A stretch of DNA of 64,000 nt. Source: CAZEQK01 sp964514395. Lineage in GTDB: Bacteria; Bacillota; Bacilli; Tepidibacillales; Tepidibacillaceae. The position numbers and the translations under genes are program-made. The stretch's first letter is position 1. Every line of letters begins with the position of its first letter. Positions 1 to 9,051 of this stretch are shown one piece after another. The notes beneath the pieces were generated by a model. The model was not told where the DNA came from, did not search any database, and worked only from the letters and a program-made list of their open reading frames with translations. The stretch lies in NCBI GenBank assembly GCA_964514395.1, contig CAZEQK010000002.1, forward strand, positions 62,001-126,000, read 5' to 3'.

Positions 1-746
1 ATAAGCATTTATTAGGTACCGATCGATATGGATATGATGTATTAACAAAATTGTTCTTTGGAGCGAAATACACCATAATTACTGCCTTGCTCATTAGTTT
101 TTTCCGCATTATTTTTGGAATGCCTATTGGTATTTTCATAGGAATCAAAAAAAGAAAAAAGAAAAAATCTTTAATAGCTACCGTTTGGAATGTTATTCCT
201 TCATTTCTTATTGCTTTTGCACTGTTGTATCCTATTAATATGGTAAGGGAATCAACAGAAATATCAAAATACTTATTAGCTGTAACTGTTGCAATATTTG
301 CTGCCATTGGCTTACCAAGTATAATTAGTAATTTTAGAGAAAGAACACAAATTTTAATGAAACGAGATTATATTTCTGCCGCAAAGATACTTGGAGCTAG
401 TAATTTTAGAATCATGTATAAACACATTATTCCTCATATCATTGAGACTATTGTTACTATGTTCGTAACTGAAATATTATTAGTACTATCGTTATTTGGA
501 CAATTAGGTATATTTAATCTTTTTATTGGTGGTACCATGATGACATATTGGCCAACGTCTTATTACAGTAATACATTTGAATGGGCAGGATTGATCGGTC
601 AATTTAGAATGAGTATTTACACATCTCAATGGATTGTTTTTGCACCAATTGCTACTTTCTTTTTACTTATATTTTCATTTCAATTATTGTCTTGGGGATT
701 AAATCAATACTACAAAGAAAAAGTACACAATTATCCATTTATTTAA
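1..746 (+). CDS. ABC transporter permease, OppC/DppC-like, 5' partial
   Basis: The reading frame is open from base 3, so the gene starts outside the window. The first visible residues, HLLGTDRYGYDVLTKL, match the conserved segment that precedes the permease domain in OppC/DppC proteins. About five hydrophobic segments follow. The EAA-type loop that contacts the ATPase is visible as KRDYISAAKILGASNFRIMY. The protein should sit in the cytoplasmic membrane as one half of a peptide or nickel importer channel. Family is clear; the substrate cannot be told from this fragment. Internal TTG at 51 is not a real start. No partner ATPase gene follows, so partners would lie upstream. Confidence 0.85.
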   Translation, partial: KHLLGTDRYGYDVLTKLFFGAKYTIITALLISFFRIIFGMPIGIFIGIKKRKKKKSLIATVWNVIPSFLIAFALLYPINMVRESTEISKYLLAVTVAIFAAIGLPSIISNFRERTQILMKRDYISAAKILGASNFRIMYKHIIPHIIETIVTMFVTEILLVLSLFGQLGIFNLFIGGTMMTYWPTSYYSNTFEWAGLIGQFRMSIYTSQWIVFAPIATFFLLIFSFQLLSWGLNQYYKEKVHNYPFI

Positions 747-777
747 ATAATAACAATTTCTTCATCTACTTCAGCCT

Positions 778-921
778 ATGCAACCCCAACCAGTGTTTAT
801 GATGGATCCATATGTGGTGCAAACGTTAAAACCCGATCATGTCGTTATTCATGTTGACGGCCGTGGAATGACCTTCTATGTATGTATTGCCCAAATTGTT
901 TCTATCATGCCTACTGACTGA
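778..921 (+). pseudogene. Shortened DUF2642 (YuzF-like) protein remnant
   Basis: A 47-codon frame begins MQPQPVFMMDPYVVQTLK and ends KPDHVVIHVDG...VSIMPTD. The beginning and end resemble DUF2642 small proteins of Bacillaceae, which are usually about 70-80 residues with a central RNA-binding-like beta segment. Here the DPYVVQTL start runs directly into the KPDHVV end, so the middle appears deleted in frame. No good ribosome binding site is visible. It could be a truncated but expressed peptide; a decayed gene is more likely. Family recognition is from memory and moderate. Confidence 0.4.
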
Positions 922-955
922 TTAGTATACTTAAAGTCAAGAACGATATAAACAT

Positions 956-996
956 GGCTTAGTAGCAGTAATTGGACTAAGCCTTTTATTTTTCTT
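956..996 (+). terminator. Rho-independent terminator
   Basis: An 8-bp stem, GGCTTAGT with ACTAAGCC (956-963 and 976-983), is followed by a T-rich run at 984-996. It lies downstream of the permease and DUF2642-like frames and probably ends that transcript. Confidence 0.7.
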
Positions 997-1113
997 TTGG
1001 ATTGTTTGAATGGGAATAATGAATGGAAAACCATCTGAAGCAGGTCCCCTTTATGATATAATGGATAAAAGTTACTGAAAATTATAATAGATTTCTTCTA
1101 GGAGGTAGTCTTC

Positions 1114-1356
1114 GTGAAAAAGCCACTCAATTTGTTTTTCAGATTCATCATCATTTTTGGTCTAGTCTTTACTGTAGGAAATTTACTAGCACATTTTATA
1201 TACAAAGATAGTGAAATGGCTCGTCATATTATTAATCAAACCTATATTACTGCTTTATTTATCGTACCTCTTCACCATTATTGGCTAAGAAGAAAATATG
1301 CCGCTTATGTAAAAAAACAGCGCTCTGAGAAGACCTCTTCGAAGAAGAAAAAGTAA
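1114..1356 (+). CDS. Small membrane protein of unknown function
   Basis: The 80-residue product starts at GTG 1114, 7 bases after a strong AGGAGGT (1100-1106). It has a hydrophobic segment at about residues 8-26 and a second near residues 42-54, separated by a short polar loop, then a very basic tail ending SSKKKK. It looks like a two-helix inner membrane protein with a cytoplasmic lysine tail. I do not recognise a family. An extended -10 (TATAAT near 1057) lies upstream, so it probably has its own promoter. Confidence 0.7.
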   Translation: MKKPLNLFFRFIIIFGLVFTVGNLLAHFIYKDSEMARHIINQTYITALFIVPLHHYWLRRKYAAYVKKQRSEKTSSKKKK

Positions 1357-1440
1357 ACGTTGGTAGTAGGATATAAAAACTACTCTACCAATTTATATAA
1401 CGCTTGCTTTCTGAATTTTAATGGGGGAGGATATGGAGAG

Positions 1441-1480
1441 GAAAAAACATAAACCCTTGTGCAAGAGTTTATGTTTGTAT
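1441..1480. terminator. Bidirectional terminator between convergent genes
   Basis: An 8-bp stem (ACATAAAC 1447-1454, GTTTATGT 1467-1474) is flanked by A-rich bases on the left and a T-rich stretch on the right. It separates the rightward small membrane gene from the leftward methyltransferase gene. Confidence 0.6.
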
Positions 1481-1544
1481 AGATCTTAAAAGAATATTTT
1501 ATCTCTAATTATTGTAATTGAATGGTTGGATTGTCTACACTAAA

Positions 1545-3227
1545 CTAGACAATTGATTCAATTTTTAACTCAGAAGAAATTAAATCAATTAACTTGTTAT
1601 CTATCGAAACTCCCAAATATTCTAATACTTTTTCTGCAACTGCTCTTCCTAATAATGGAGGGACTGCATTCCCAACTTGTTGATATTGTTCATCTTTTGT
1701 CCCTTCGAACACAAAATTATCAGTAAAAGTCTGAAGTCTTGCAGCTTCTCTGATACTAAGAGCTCTATTTATAGTCGGATGAACCCACATGGATTTCCTT
1801 ACATTTAATACAGTTCCAGAGGGAGTACTATAATTCAATCTAAGATATACACTATTTTGAGTTCTTTTTGGATCACTATATGTCGATTTTAATTCTTCAC
1901 TAAGATGATGAAAGTTTTCACCTTGATTTAAAACTTTAAATCTTGCCAGAGCCCTTTTTGTTGAATTTGTAATGATATGGTTATAAAGTTTTGTAGTTTG
2001 CCCATTCAAATATGCTGAAAGTGGATTACCAAAATAGATAGAGAATGATTTTATAAAACAATTTTTGTTTATATATTTTTCAGGTTCAATTTCTTCAATA
2101 TCTCCTATAGCATCCTTAACAGTATAATAATTATTTACAATAGGAGAAGGCAGTTCAACTTTTTGATTACTATTTATTTTCTTCTTACTTATTCCTATTA
2201 TAAAAAGTCTTTCTCTGATTTGGGGCACACCAAAATCAGCTGCATTTAATACACCAGTATTTATATTATATCCTAATTTTTTAAATTTTTTTTCTAGATA
2301 CTCTAATACAGTATATGTTTTCATTAAAACATATACTGATTTTTCATCGTACGTTAATTTACCCATAGTAATATTACTTTTTATAATTTCATCTATTTTT
2401 AAAATTATTTTTTGAATCTCAACAACCTCAATAATATTCTCAGATAATGAAGTTTTAGATATATCCGTACCACTGTATATTTTTTCTAAATCTTGTTTTA
2501 TTTCAATCCACATATTTTCATACTTTTTGTTCCAGTAGTTATAATGGTATTTATCCCATTGTACAAAAAATTTTTCAAAATCTTTTTTGTATTTATGTAC
2601 ATACTTTTCAAATTCTTTTCTCTTCCTAGACAAATGGCGTAACTTTGAAAACAAAATTTCATCAGAAATTATAAATGAATTAAGATTTTTAGTGTTTTTT
2701 TTCGTCAAAAAACCTATTAAGTTCTTAGATAAGTTAGTTCTCTTACCTATTGAAATTTTTTCGGTTTTTAATGTAATATTTAATTCATCTATTATTTCTT
2801 TTTCTTCACCATCTACAAAGAAAAATTTGTGTGTTGGAGATTTCATCATTTTTACATTTTCTAAAACGAAAGCATCTGGTTTCAACAACTCAATAGCTCT
2901 AACATACTCTTTAACAAGTTGATTGTTTGTAGATATTAATTCTGTTTTTTGCCGATTGGCATTTGAAAATCCTTGACAAGGTGGTCCACCAAATACTATA
3001 TTAATTTTTTGATTTTTGCATTCATTTAATAATCTTCTATAATTTACATTCTTAATATCATTATAAATTTTAATATTTGGGTGGTTTCTTTGATAAGTTT
3101 TCTTTGCATTTTTATTATTTTCAATAGCAGCAACTATCATAATTTTGTTAGTTTGCAAGAATCCATTACTTAATCCACCAGCTCCCGAAAATAAATCTAT
3201 AGCTTTAAGTTTGTTATTATTATTCAT
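1545..3227 (-). CDS. DNA (cytosine-5-)-methyltransferase
   Basis: This transfers a methyl group from S-adenosylmethionine to C5 of cytosine in DNA. From the ATG at 3227, motif I (DLFSGAGGLSNGF) lies near residues 10-22, the catalytic PCQ motif gives Cys84, and ENVK is near residue 123. Motif VIII (IRERLFIIG) and the QQVGNAVPP motif X end are also present. About 150 residues are inserted after ENVK, more than in small C5 enzymes. ATG 3227 is preferred over the upstream GTG 3242 because AAGGTGG sits at the right distance. It lies 180 bp downstream of the AIPR gene in the same direction and is the likely self-protection enzyme of the MORC island. Its target site is unknown. Confidence 0.92.
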   Translation of the reverse strand: MNNNNKLKAIDLFSGAGGLSNGFLQTNKIMIVAAIENNKNAKKTYQRNHPNIKIYNDIKNVNYRRLLNECKNQKINIVFGGPPCQGFSNANRQKTELISTNNQLVKEYVRAIELLKPDAFVLENVKMMKSPTHKFFFVDGEEKEIIDELNITLKTEKISIGKRTNLSKNLIGFLTKKNTKNLNSFIISDEILFSKLRHLSRKRKEFEKYVHKYKKDFEKFFVQWDKYHYNYWNKKYENMWIEIKQDLEKIYSGTDISKTSLSENIIEVVEIQKIILKIDEIIKSNITMGKLTYDEKSVYVLMKTYTVLEYLEKKFKKLGYNINTGVLNAADFGVPQIRERLFIIGISKKKINSNQKVELPSPIVNNYYTVKDAIGDIEEIEPEKYINKNCFIKSFSIYFGNPLSAYLNGQTTKLYNHIITNSTKRALARFKVLNQGENFHHLSEELKSTYSDPKRTQNSVYLRLNYSTPSGTVLNVRKSMWVHPTINRALSIREAARLQTFTDNFVFEGTKDEQYQQVGNAVPPLLGRAVAEKVLEYLGVSIDNKLIDLISSELKIESIV

Positions 3228-3421
3228 TTTATCCACCTTCACTATTAACTTATCTATTGTTTTTGCTAGTAGATGCCTTATAACAGCAGCTTATCATTTT
3301 AATAAATGTAAAACAACAATTTTATTAAATTTAAAATATTTTTTTTAATTTTTATAAACTTTCAACATTCAATATTTATACTACATTAAGTGCACTGTTA
3401 TATAGCAAGTGTCTTATTCAC

Positions 3422-5461
3422 TCACGCAATAGCTCCATCATCTGATGCTTTTTCGTACAATTGATATAATATTTTACATTGTTTTTCAGAAGGAGGATTT
3501 AAATATCCTATTGACATCTTTTCTAAAATATCTAACTGTGTGTGTGTGATACTCATTGTTGTTTTATATTTTTTATAATATTCAAATAAATTTCTCCAAA
3601 CTCCAACTTCGGTATTAACAACAAATATCTGAATTTCAATACTACTATCTAATTTTTTGTCCCTTTTGTCTTCCCTTTTGTTATACTTTTGATCTTCTTT
3701 ATTTATAAGTAAATTACTATCAATAAAAAGTTCCAAATTTATTAACTTTACTGCTTCCCAACAACTTGTTTTTTTGCACCATTGTGCGATATTTGCATAT
3801 CCTTCTGGCGGATTTGTAATCGAATCATAAACAGCCTTTGAAACTTTCTGTAGAGCATCAAATAAATTCTTTTGTAACTTTTGTTCTTCCCAAATCAAGT
3901 TGAAATTTAAAAAATTACCTGTCTTTTCTACTACATATGATAGATAAGCTACTGTATATGCTACAATTTGAGCCCTATATCCTCCATCATACCATTCAGA
4001 TTTTGACACCATCGTTTCTACAGCTCTAAATAAAATAACACGTGCTATAGTACCTTTAAAATAGCTTTCAGTGATAGCAAGATTATCCTTTTCTAACCAC
4101 ATAGTTATATGATCTGCAAATGCAGAAAAACTATATTGAGCACCTCTTGAAACAATTTCAGGTTTTTGCAACCAGGCATTTTCACTTTTAGAAAGGAATG
4201 TTTTATCTAATAGTTGCTGTTTGGGGTTTTCTAACTGAAACTTTCTTTTCTCTGCCATTGAAAGGTACGCTTGCTCATTTAAATATTCACCACGTACCCT
4301 TTCGTAAAACCAATGTGTTCGTCGTTGCGAACCTCCTACTGTCGATACCCATATTCTTTTTGAATAGTTTTTCATCTCTTTATGAAACGGACTATTAGAA
4401 AAGAAGTCAGATTTATTAACTTTATTTTGAGTGTTTGCATACTCGGATACCTTAGATACAAAATCATTTTGATTTTCTTTATTTCTTACAACAGATAATT
4501 TCATTTGAACTGATACATTAGACACATCTATTTTTGAATTTTTTTTAGCTGCATAAATTGCTGAAGTTGTTTGTCCACCGTTAACAATTTGAAAATTAAT
4601 TATCTTCTTTAATTTTCCATTTTCATCAATTTGAACATCTGTCGCAGTTGCTGTGATTCCATTATTATAAGCAAAAAACATTTCTGGTTTGTACTCAATA
4701 GTGTTTCTAATTCCCTTATTTACTTTCCCTTTAAATTGCAAAAAAGTCCTCACATTTTGTTCAAATAATTTTTGACCAAATTGTTCATATATTTCAACTA
4801 ATAAATCCCCATTAACAACTGATAGATATGATTGATACTCATCCGATGTAGTTAAAATTCCCAAACATGGTAGATCTACTTCTAACTCAAATTCGCTATT
4901 ATTATTTTCTGACATATAAATATTATAAATATATTCTATATCAATAACCCTAAATTCAGTATTAATTCCTTCTAATATTTCAGATGGTAAATCTGTAAGG
5001 TTTCTTGTAGCTTTACCATCTGTTAGAATTATTAGACGAATTTTATTAATTTGATTATTATGTATATAACCATAAATATTATAAGCCATTGAATATGCTT
5101 CAGATGTCTCTTCCATATCTTTATAAAGACCTAAACTACATTTTTTAAAAAATGATTTCAGTCGATTGAACTTCGTAGTCATATGACTTTTCATGAGTGT
5201 TTTTATATCATCTTCTTGAAAAAATTGATGAACTAAAATAGATAGAATTTTTCTTTCTTCATCATAATCATATCCATACACTTCGATACCATTCTTAATA
5301 TATTCAGCTGAGGTATAGTTATTAGTCAGATCTCCTGTGCTAACTAAATCTTCACAAATATTTTCAAAAAATGCTTGTGCTCTCATTAATCCTCTGCTAT
5401 CTGCATCAGACAGAATTGATTGTATAAAATTTTGGTGAAATTCTTGCAAGCTAATATTCAC
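3422..5461 (-). CDS. AIPR family protein (abortive infection/phage resistance)
   Basis: The 679-residue product carries the AIPR family core: FFAYNNGITATATDV followed by a segment reading IVNGGQTTSAIYAAKK. AIPR proteins occur in phage-resistance loci and are predicted nucleic-acid-acting components, but the biochemical role is not established. The start is GTG 5461 with GGGAGAAG upstream. It overlaps the preceding PD-(D/E)XK gene by 11 bases, showing translational coupling. It is soluble, with no signal peptide or membrane helix. Context in the MORC-Z1 operon supports defence. Confidence 0.88.
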   Translation of the reverse strand: MNISLQEFHQNFIQSILSDADSRGLMRAQAFFENICEDLVSTGDLTNNYTSAEYIKNGIEVYGYDYDEERKILSILVHQFFQEDDIKTLMKSHMTTKFNRLKSFFKKCSLGLYKDMEETSEAYSMAYNIYGYIHNNQINKIRLIILTDGKATRNLTDLPSEILEGINTEFRVIDIEYIYNIYMSENNNSEFELEVDLPCLGILTTSDEYQSYLSVVNGDLLVEIYEQFGQKLFEQNVRTFLQFKGKVNKGIRNTIEYKPEMFFAYNNGITATATDVQIDENGKLKKIINFQIVNGGQTTSAIYAAKKNSKIDVSNVSVQMKLSVVRNKENQNDFVSKVSEYANTQNKVNKSDFFSNSPFHKEMKNYSKRIWVSTVGGSQRRTHWFYERVRGEYLNEQAYLSMAEKRKFQLENPKQQLLDKTFLSKSENAWLQKPEIVSRGAQYSFSAFADHITMWLEKDNLAITESYFKGTIARVILFRAVETMVSKSEWYDGGYRAQIVAYTVAYLSYVVEKTGNFLNFNLIWEEQKLQKNLFDALQKVSKAVYDSITNPPEGYANIAQWCKKTSCWEAVKLINLELFIDSNLLINKEDQKYNKREDKRDKKLDSSIEIQIFVVNTEVGVWRNLFEYYKKYKTTMSITHTQLDILEKMSIGYLNPPSEKQCKILYQLYEKASDDGAIA

Positions 5462-6413
5462 TATCTTCTCCCTTCAAAAATGTTTTGAATTCAATCTCAA
5501 AATCGCTACATAATGATAAATCAAGAGAGTATTTAACTAATATTATTTGACTCTGAATATTTTTTGGGGATATCTTAGGAAATGAATCTGAAACATTAAA
5601 TATCTTTTGTTTATCTAATATAAATTTTTGAAGTGGTACTTTAATAATTTCAGGAATAAAACCGTACTCTATTAGTTTATTCTCAAATAACTCGATAATT
5701 TCATTTGCTTCTAATACTAATAATTCTCTAATACTCCGTGAAATATCTTCAATAGATAAACCATTTCCAGAATTTGTTAAAGCATATGACATTAAGAATA
5801 ATGGTTCTTTTTCAGTGTGTAATTGTTGAATTGAAGAAATATGTACAATTTCACCTTTAGATGTTCGATGTGACTTAACTTCTATCACTTCATTATCCAT
5901 TAAAAAGTCCTGTTTATCAAAATCAGGACCAACCCAAGAAATTACTGCTTGTTTAATACCATATTTCAATGCGACAACATCTTTTAAACACAACAATTCT
6001 GAAAACAAACCCATTTGCTTTTCTATAGTCAATTCTTGATAACTACTTCGTTTTAGTAATTGTTGCCATCGTCTCAACCGAATTTCAACAGCATTAATCA
6101 TCTTCTCATTTGTCTTATATCTTTTTGTAATAGCTATTAAATCCTCACAAAGAGCAAGAAAAATCTGCCAATCATCTTTATTATTTAATATTAGAAACAA
6201 TTCCACATAATCCTTAGTAGAATTTCTCTTAATTATAGATATACCATTAAGATTAATTTCGTTATCTGTTATAAATATATCCTTTGCTTGTATACAAAAA
6301 CCGTACTTACCATAAGAATCAATGATCCAAAAAAGATTATGTTTGGTATCAAAATCAATACGTCTTTGGGAAGACTCTGCCATGCTACTCCAAGGAGATT
6401 CATTATTAATCAT
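5451..6413 (-). CDS. PD-(D/E)XK motif protein (DUF4420-like), putative nuclease subunit
   Basis: The 320-residue protein contains QDFLMDNEVIEVKSHR, in which D, E and the E-V-K triad fit a PD-(D/E)XK endonuclease core. Related proteins are found beside Z1 and AIPR genes. The start is placed at ATG 6413, behind GAGGAG, not at the upstream ATG 6428. It overlaps the Z1 gene end by 8 bases and the AIPR start by 11, so the three are co-translated. It is the best candidate for DNA cleavage in this system. Exact substrate is unknown. Confidence 0.82.
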   Translation of the reverse strand: MINNESPWSSMAESSQRRIDFDTKHNLFWIIDSYGKYGFCIQAKDIFITDNEINLNGISIIKRNSTKDYVELFLILNNKDDWQIFLALCEDLIAITKRYKTNEKMINAVEIRLRRWQQLLKRSSYQELTIEKQMGLFSELLCLKDVVALKYGIKQAVISWVGPDFDKQDFLMDNEVIEVKSHRTSKGEIVHISSIQQLHTEKEPLFLMSYALTNSGNGLSIEDISRSIRELLVLEANEIIELFENKLIEYGFIPEIIKVPLQKFILDKQKIFNVSDSFPKISPKNIQSQIILVKYSLDLSLCSDFEIEFKTFLKGEDSEY

Positions 6414-9051
6414 CGCACTCCTCCTCATTTAGTGAATCTTCAATATACTTTATGTAAACAGTATTTATTTTAAGTTTAATAGTTTTGTTATTACTACGAA
6501 CCCCACCTGGAAAACTAATTCCAAATGCTGCAAGATTATTATCTTTATCGATTTCCAATATATGCAACATTAACAATGGTTTCTTCATTTTTTCTCTAAT
6601 GTCTTTACGCTTACTTCCAAGATTCTTACGCTCACTTTCAGAGAAAACTATTGCCTCAGCATTACCAGAAGACACTTGTCTATTTTTTATTTCATAATAT
6701 TCTCCTTTATTATTTTCCAATTTTCTTTTTTCTTTTTTAATAGAGACGTCATCCACATTAAATGTTTCTTCACTTTCCCCACTGTATAATGCTATGTCCC
6801 ACTTAGTGTTAACATCAAGAACATATTGTTTAACAAAATCAATTGGCATTCTAGATCTTAAACCAAATGGATCAGACAGAAAAACTTTGAATTTTCCGAG
6901 AAATTCAATCACTATTTTCTTGTCAATATCTCTCCATAAGTACCTTGTTCCAATGATTTCATGACGATAATTCTCAATTTTTAATTTTTTTACAATTTCT
7001 TTGATAGCTTCAATATTATTTCTTTTTATATCTTCGTCTTTATATAGCCAACTTGTTTCTTTGGAATGACCATCTAATTTCATTTCAAAATAAATATCTT
7101 TACTATTTTTTTGTTTGTTTCTAGCTGTTACTTGCAATCCGCTATCAGGATGATATTTTACTGACAAACCAAAGTCTTTAGGTGTCTTTTTAGCTTCTGA
7201 CATTCTCTTGAAATCATCAAATAAATCTTCGGTGGATTTAATTATTAAAGTAAAATAATCAATCGTGGTTGATGGCATATAAATTCGACATAAATCTTCA
7301 TAACCTAAACGATAACCAAACCATCTGCCCATCTGCATTAAAGTATCATAAAAAACTGTGTTTCTTAAAAAATAGCTGACATTTAGTCCTTCCAAAGTAT
7401 ACCCACGAGAAAGACTTGTTCCACCAATCACAATGGCATTAGTAACTACATCCTTACGGTATTCTAATGGAATTTTTGTATTTGTATGTACCTCCCTTAT
7501 AATAATTGTGTCACTAATATCACATATGCTTAATAATACGATTTTCCAATTAAATTCTAAATTATGATGTCTTAGTTCAAAAGTTTCTTTTATATTGTTA
7601 ATAAGTATACTGCGATCAACAGCATCATTTAATCTACCATAAGCATTTATTTCCTGTTTAATCTTTCTGATATACTCATCTACATGGAAACTTACTCTTT
7701 GATGAATCAAAGTAAACCTGGTAGCGTGAATTAACATACTGTTATGTTTATTCCCTTGACCTCTTAATTTCCTTATAGCTATATTAATAAGAAACAAACG
7801 TATAGCATCATACAGACTTTCTGGTATAGACAGTATCGGAGTATCTTTTTTATGCTTTGGTGGTATATCATCTAAATAATCATCTATTGTAATTAGATGC
7901 AAATGCTTCTTATCTGAATCAAATATTTTACTAGCACCGAAATAATTATCTGGAGCATCTAATGCATAAATAAAATCTTTTGGGAACAAATCCTCCCCCA
8001 CATCATCATTACCTGCTTCATGATCGATAAAAATATTGGCATACGGAGTAGCTGTATAAGCCACATATGCACTTTTTCGGAATAAATCAAGAAGTTTTCT
8101 AATTTTTTTGTTTATGGTTGTCGGATCCTCTTCATCTTTTGTATTGATTGAAGCATAATCTGATTCATCATCTATTAATAACATAGCATGTTTCGCTATT
8201 TGGTGGTTATATTGTGCTTCCAACCACTTAATAACGTTAGTTAATGTACTTGAATTTTTTTTGATAACTAATATAATTGGACTGCTAATATTATCAAAAT
8301 TCAGACCTTGCGCATTTTTGTTAGCATCTTGCTTGTTAAAATCCTGCTCACTTGTTGTTAAACTTATTGGCAATAGCTCTTTTCGAATATCCCCAAGTTT
8401 CCCCACCCCAACTGGAATACCTTTATCCATCCCTACAAAAGATTCGTTTAATCTCACTTGAGTCTGATTTCTCAAATTATTTATCCCACCAGCTATTACA
8501 ACTATAAATTTATATCCTGCATCAGCTGCCTTACAGATTAAAGCTGAATAGTTTGCTGTTTTCCCTGATTGAACATGTCCCACTACCATTCCATACCTTG
8601 AAAATTTCTCAACTGATGGATCTTCAATATTATCCATTACTACATCAGTATCTTCATCAATAGTTCTGACTACTTCAGGCGGAAGTGATTTTTTTATATA
8701 TTTTCTATATCGATTCCAATAATAATTATTACCTTTCTGTTTTTCTTTACTGGTCCACCAAATATTATCCCTTTGTTGTTGTTCCTCTCCTTGAACTAAA
8801 ATGCCATTTTCCATTTCCACATTAAAATGAGTCTCTAGTTCTCTCTTCATGCGTTTCCAATCATTAGCTGATAATTCAGTGACAGTATCAACGGATAAGA
8901 TTTGAGCAAATATCTGTAATCCAAGATTAATTATTAATTCTTTTGTATTTATTATTTCTGCTTCGATTTTATTTTTTGGCAAAACTCCTTCTATATCTTG
9001 TAGTTTTTTATAGATAAAATCTTTAATATCTTGATAACTATTCCTTTCCAT
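6406..9051 (-). CDS. Z1 domain superfamily II helicase-like protein
   Basis: The 881-residue protein has Walker A GHVQSGKT (158-165), a Walker B-like LLIDDESDYAS, and the motif YVAYTATPYANIF typical of superfamily II helicases. The Z1 signature follows: SLSRGYTLEGLNVSYF then QMGRWFGYRLGY. It should use ATP to move along or remodel DNA. ATG 9051 lies inside the end of the MORC gene (14-base overlap) with AAGGAG upstream. Known families place Z1 proteins with MORC ATPases, REase-fold proteins and AIPR in predicted restriction systems, exactly as here. Confidence 0.92.
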   Translation of the reverse strand: MERNSYQDIKDFIYKKLQDIEGVLPKNKIEAEIINTKELIINLGLQIFAQILSVDTVTELSANDWKRMKRELETHFNVEMENGILVQGEEQQQRDNIWWTSKEKQKGNNYYWNRYRKYIKKSLPPEVVRTIDEDTDVVMDNIEDPSVEKFSRYGMVVGHVQSGKTANYSALICKAADAGYKFIVVIAGGINNLRNQTQVRLNESFVGMDKGIPVGVGKLGDIRKELLPISLTTSEQDFNKQDANKNAQGLNFDNISSPIILVIKKNSSTLTNVIKWLEAQYNHQIAKHAMLLIDDESDYASINTKDEEDPTTINKKIRKLLDLFRKSAYVAYTATPYANIFIDHEAGNDDVGEDLFPKDFIYALDAPDNYFGASKIFDSDKKHLHLITIDDYLDDIPPKHKKDTPILSIPESLYDAIRLFLINIAIRKLRGQGNKHNSMLIHATRFTLIHQRVSFHVDEYIRKIKQEINAYGRLNDAVDRSILINNIKETFELRHHNLEFNWKIVLLSICDISDTIIIREVHTNTKIPLEYRKDVVTNAIVIGGTSLSRGYTLEGLNVSYFLRNTVFYDTLMQMGRWFGYRLGYEDLCRIYMPSTTIDYFTLIIKSTEDLFDDFKRMSEAKKTPKDFGLSVKYHPDSGLQVTARNKQKNSKDIYFEMKLDGHSKETSWLYKDEDIKRNNIEAIKEIVKKLKIENYRHEIIGTRYLWRDIDKKIVIEFLGKFKVFLSDPFGLRSRMPIDFVKQYVLDVNTKWDIALYSGESEETFNVDDVSIKKEKRKLENNKGEYYEIKNRQVSSGNAEAIVFSESERKNLGSKRKDIREKMKKPLLMLHILEIDKDNNLAAFGISFPGGVRSNNKTIKLKINTVYIKYIEDSLNEEECDD

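Noticed and set aside
2587..2922. Rightward 111-codon frame inside the methyltransferase gene
   Set aside because: No ribosome site and low-complexity Phe/Ser composition typical of an antisense shadow of an AT-rich gene.
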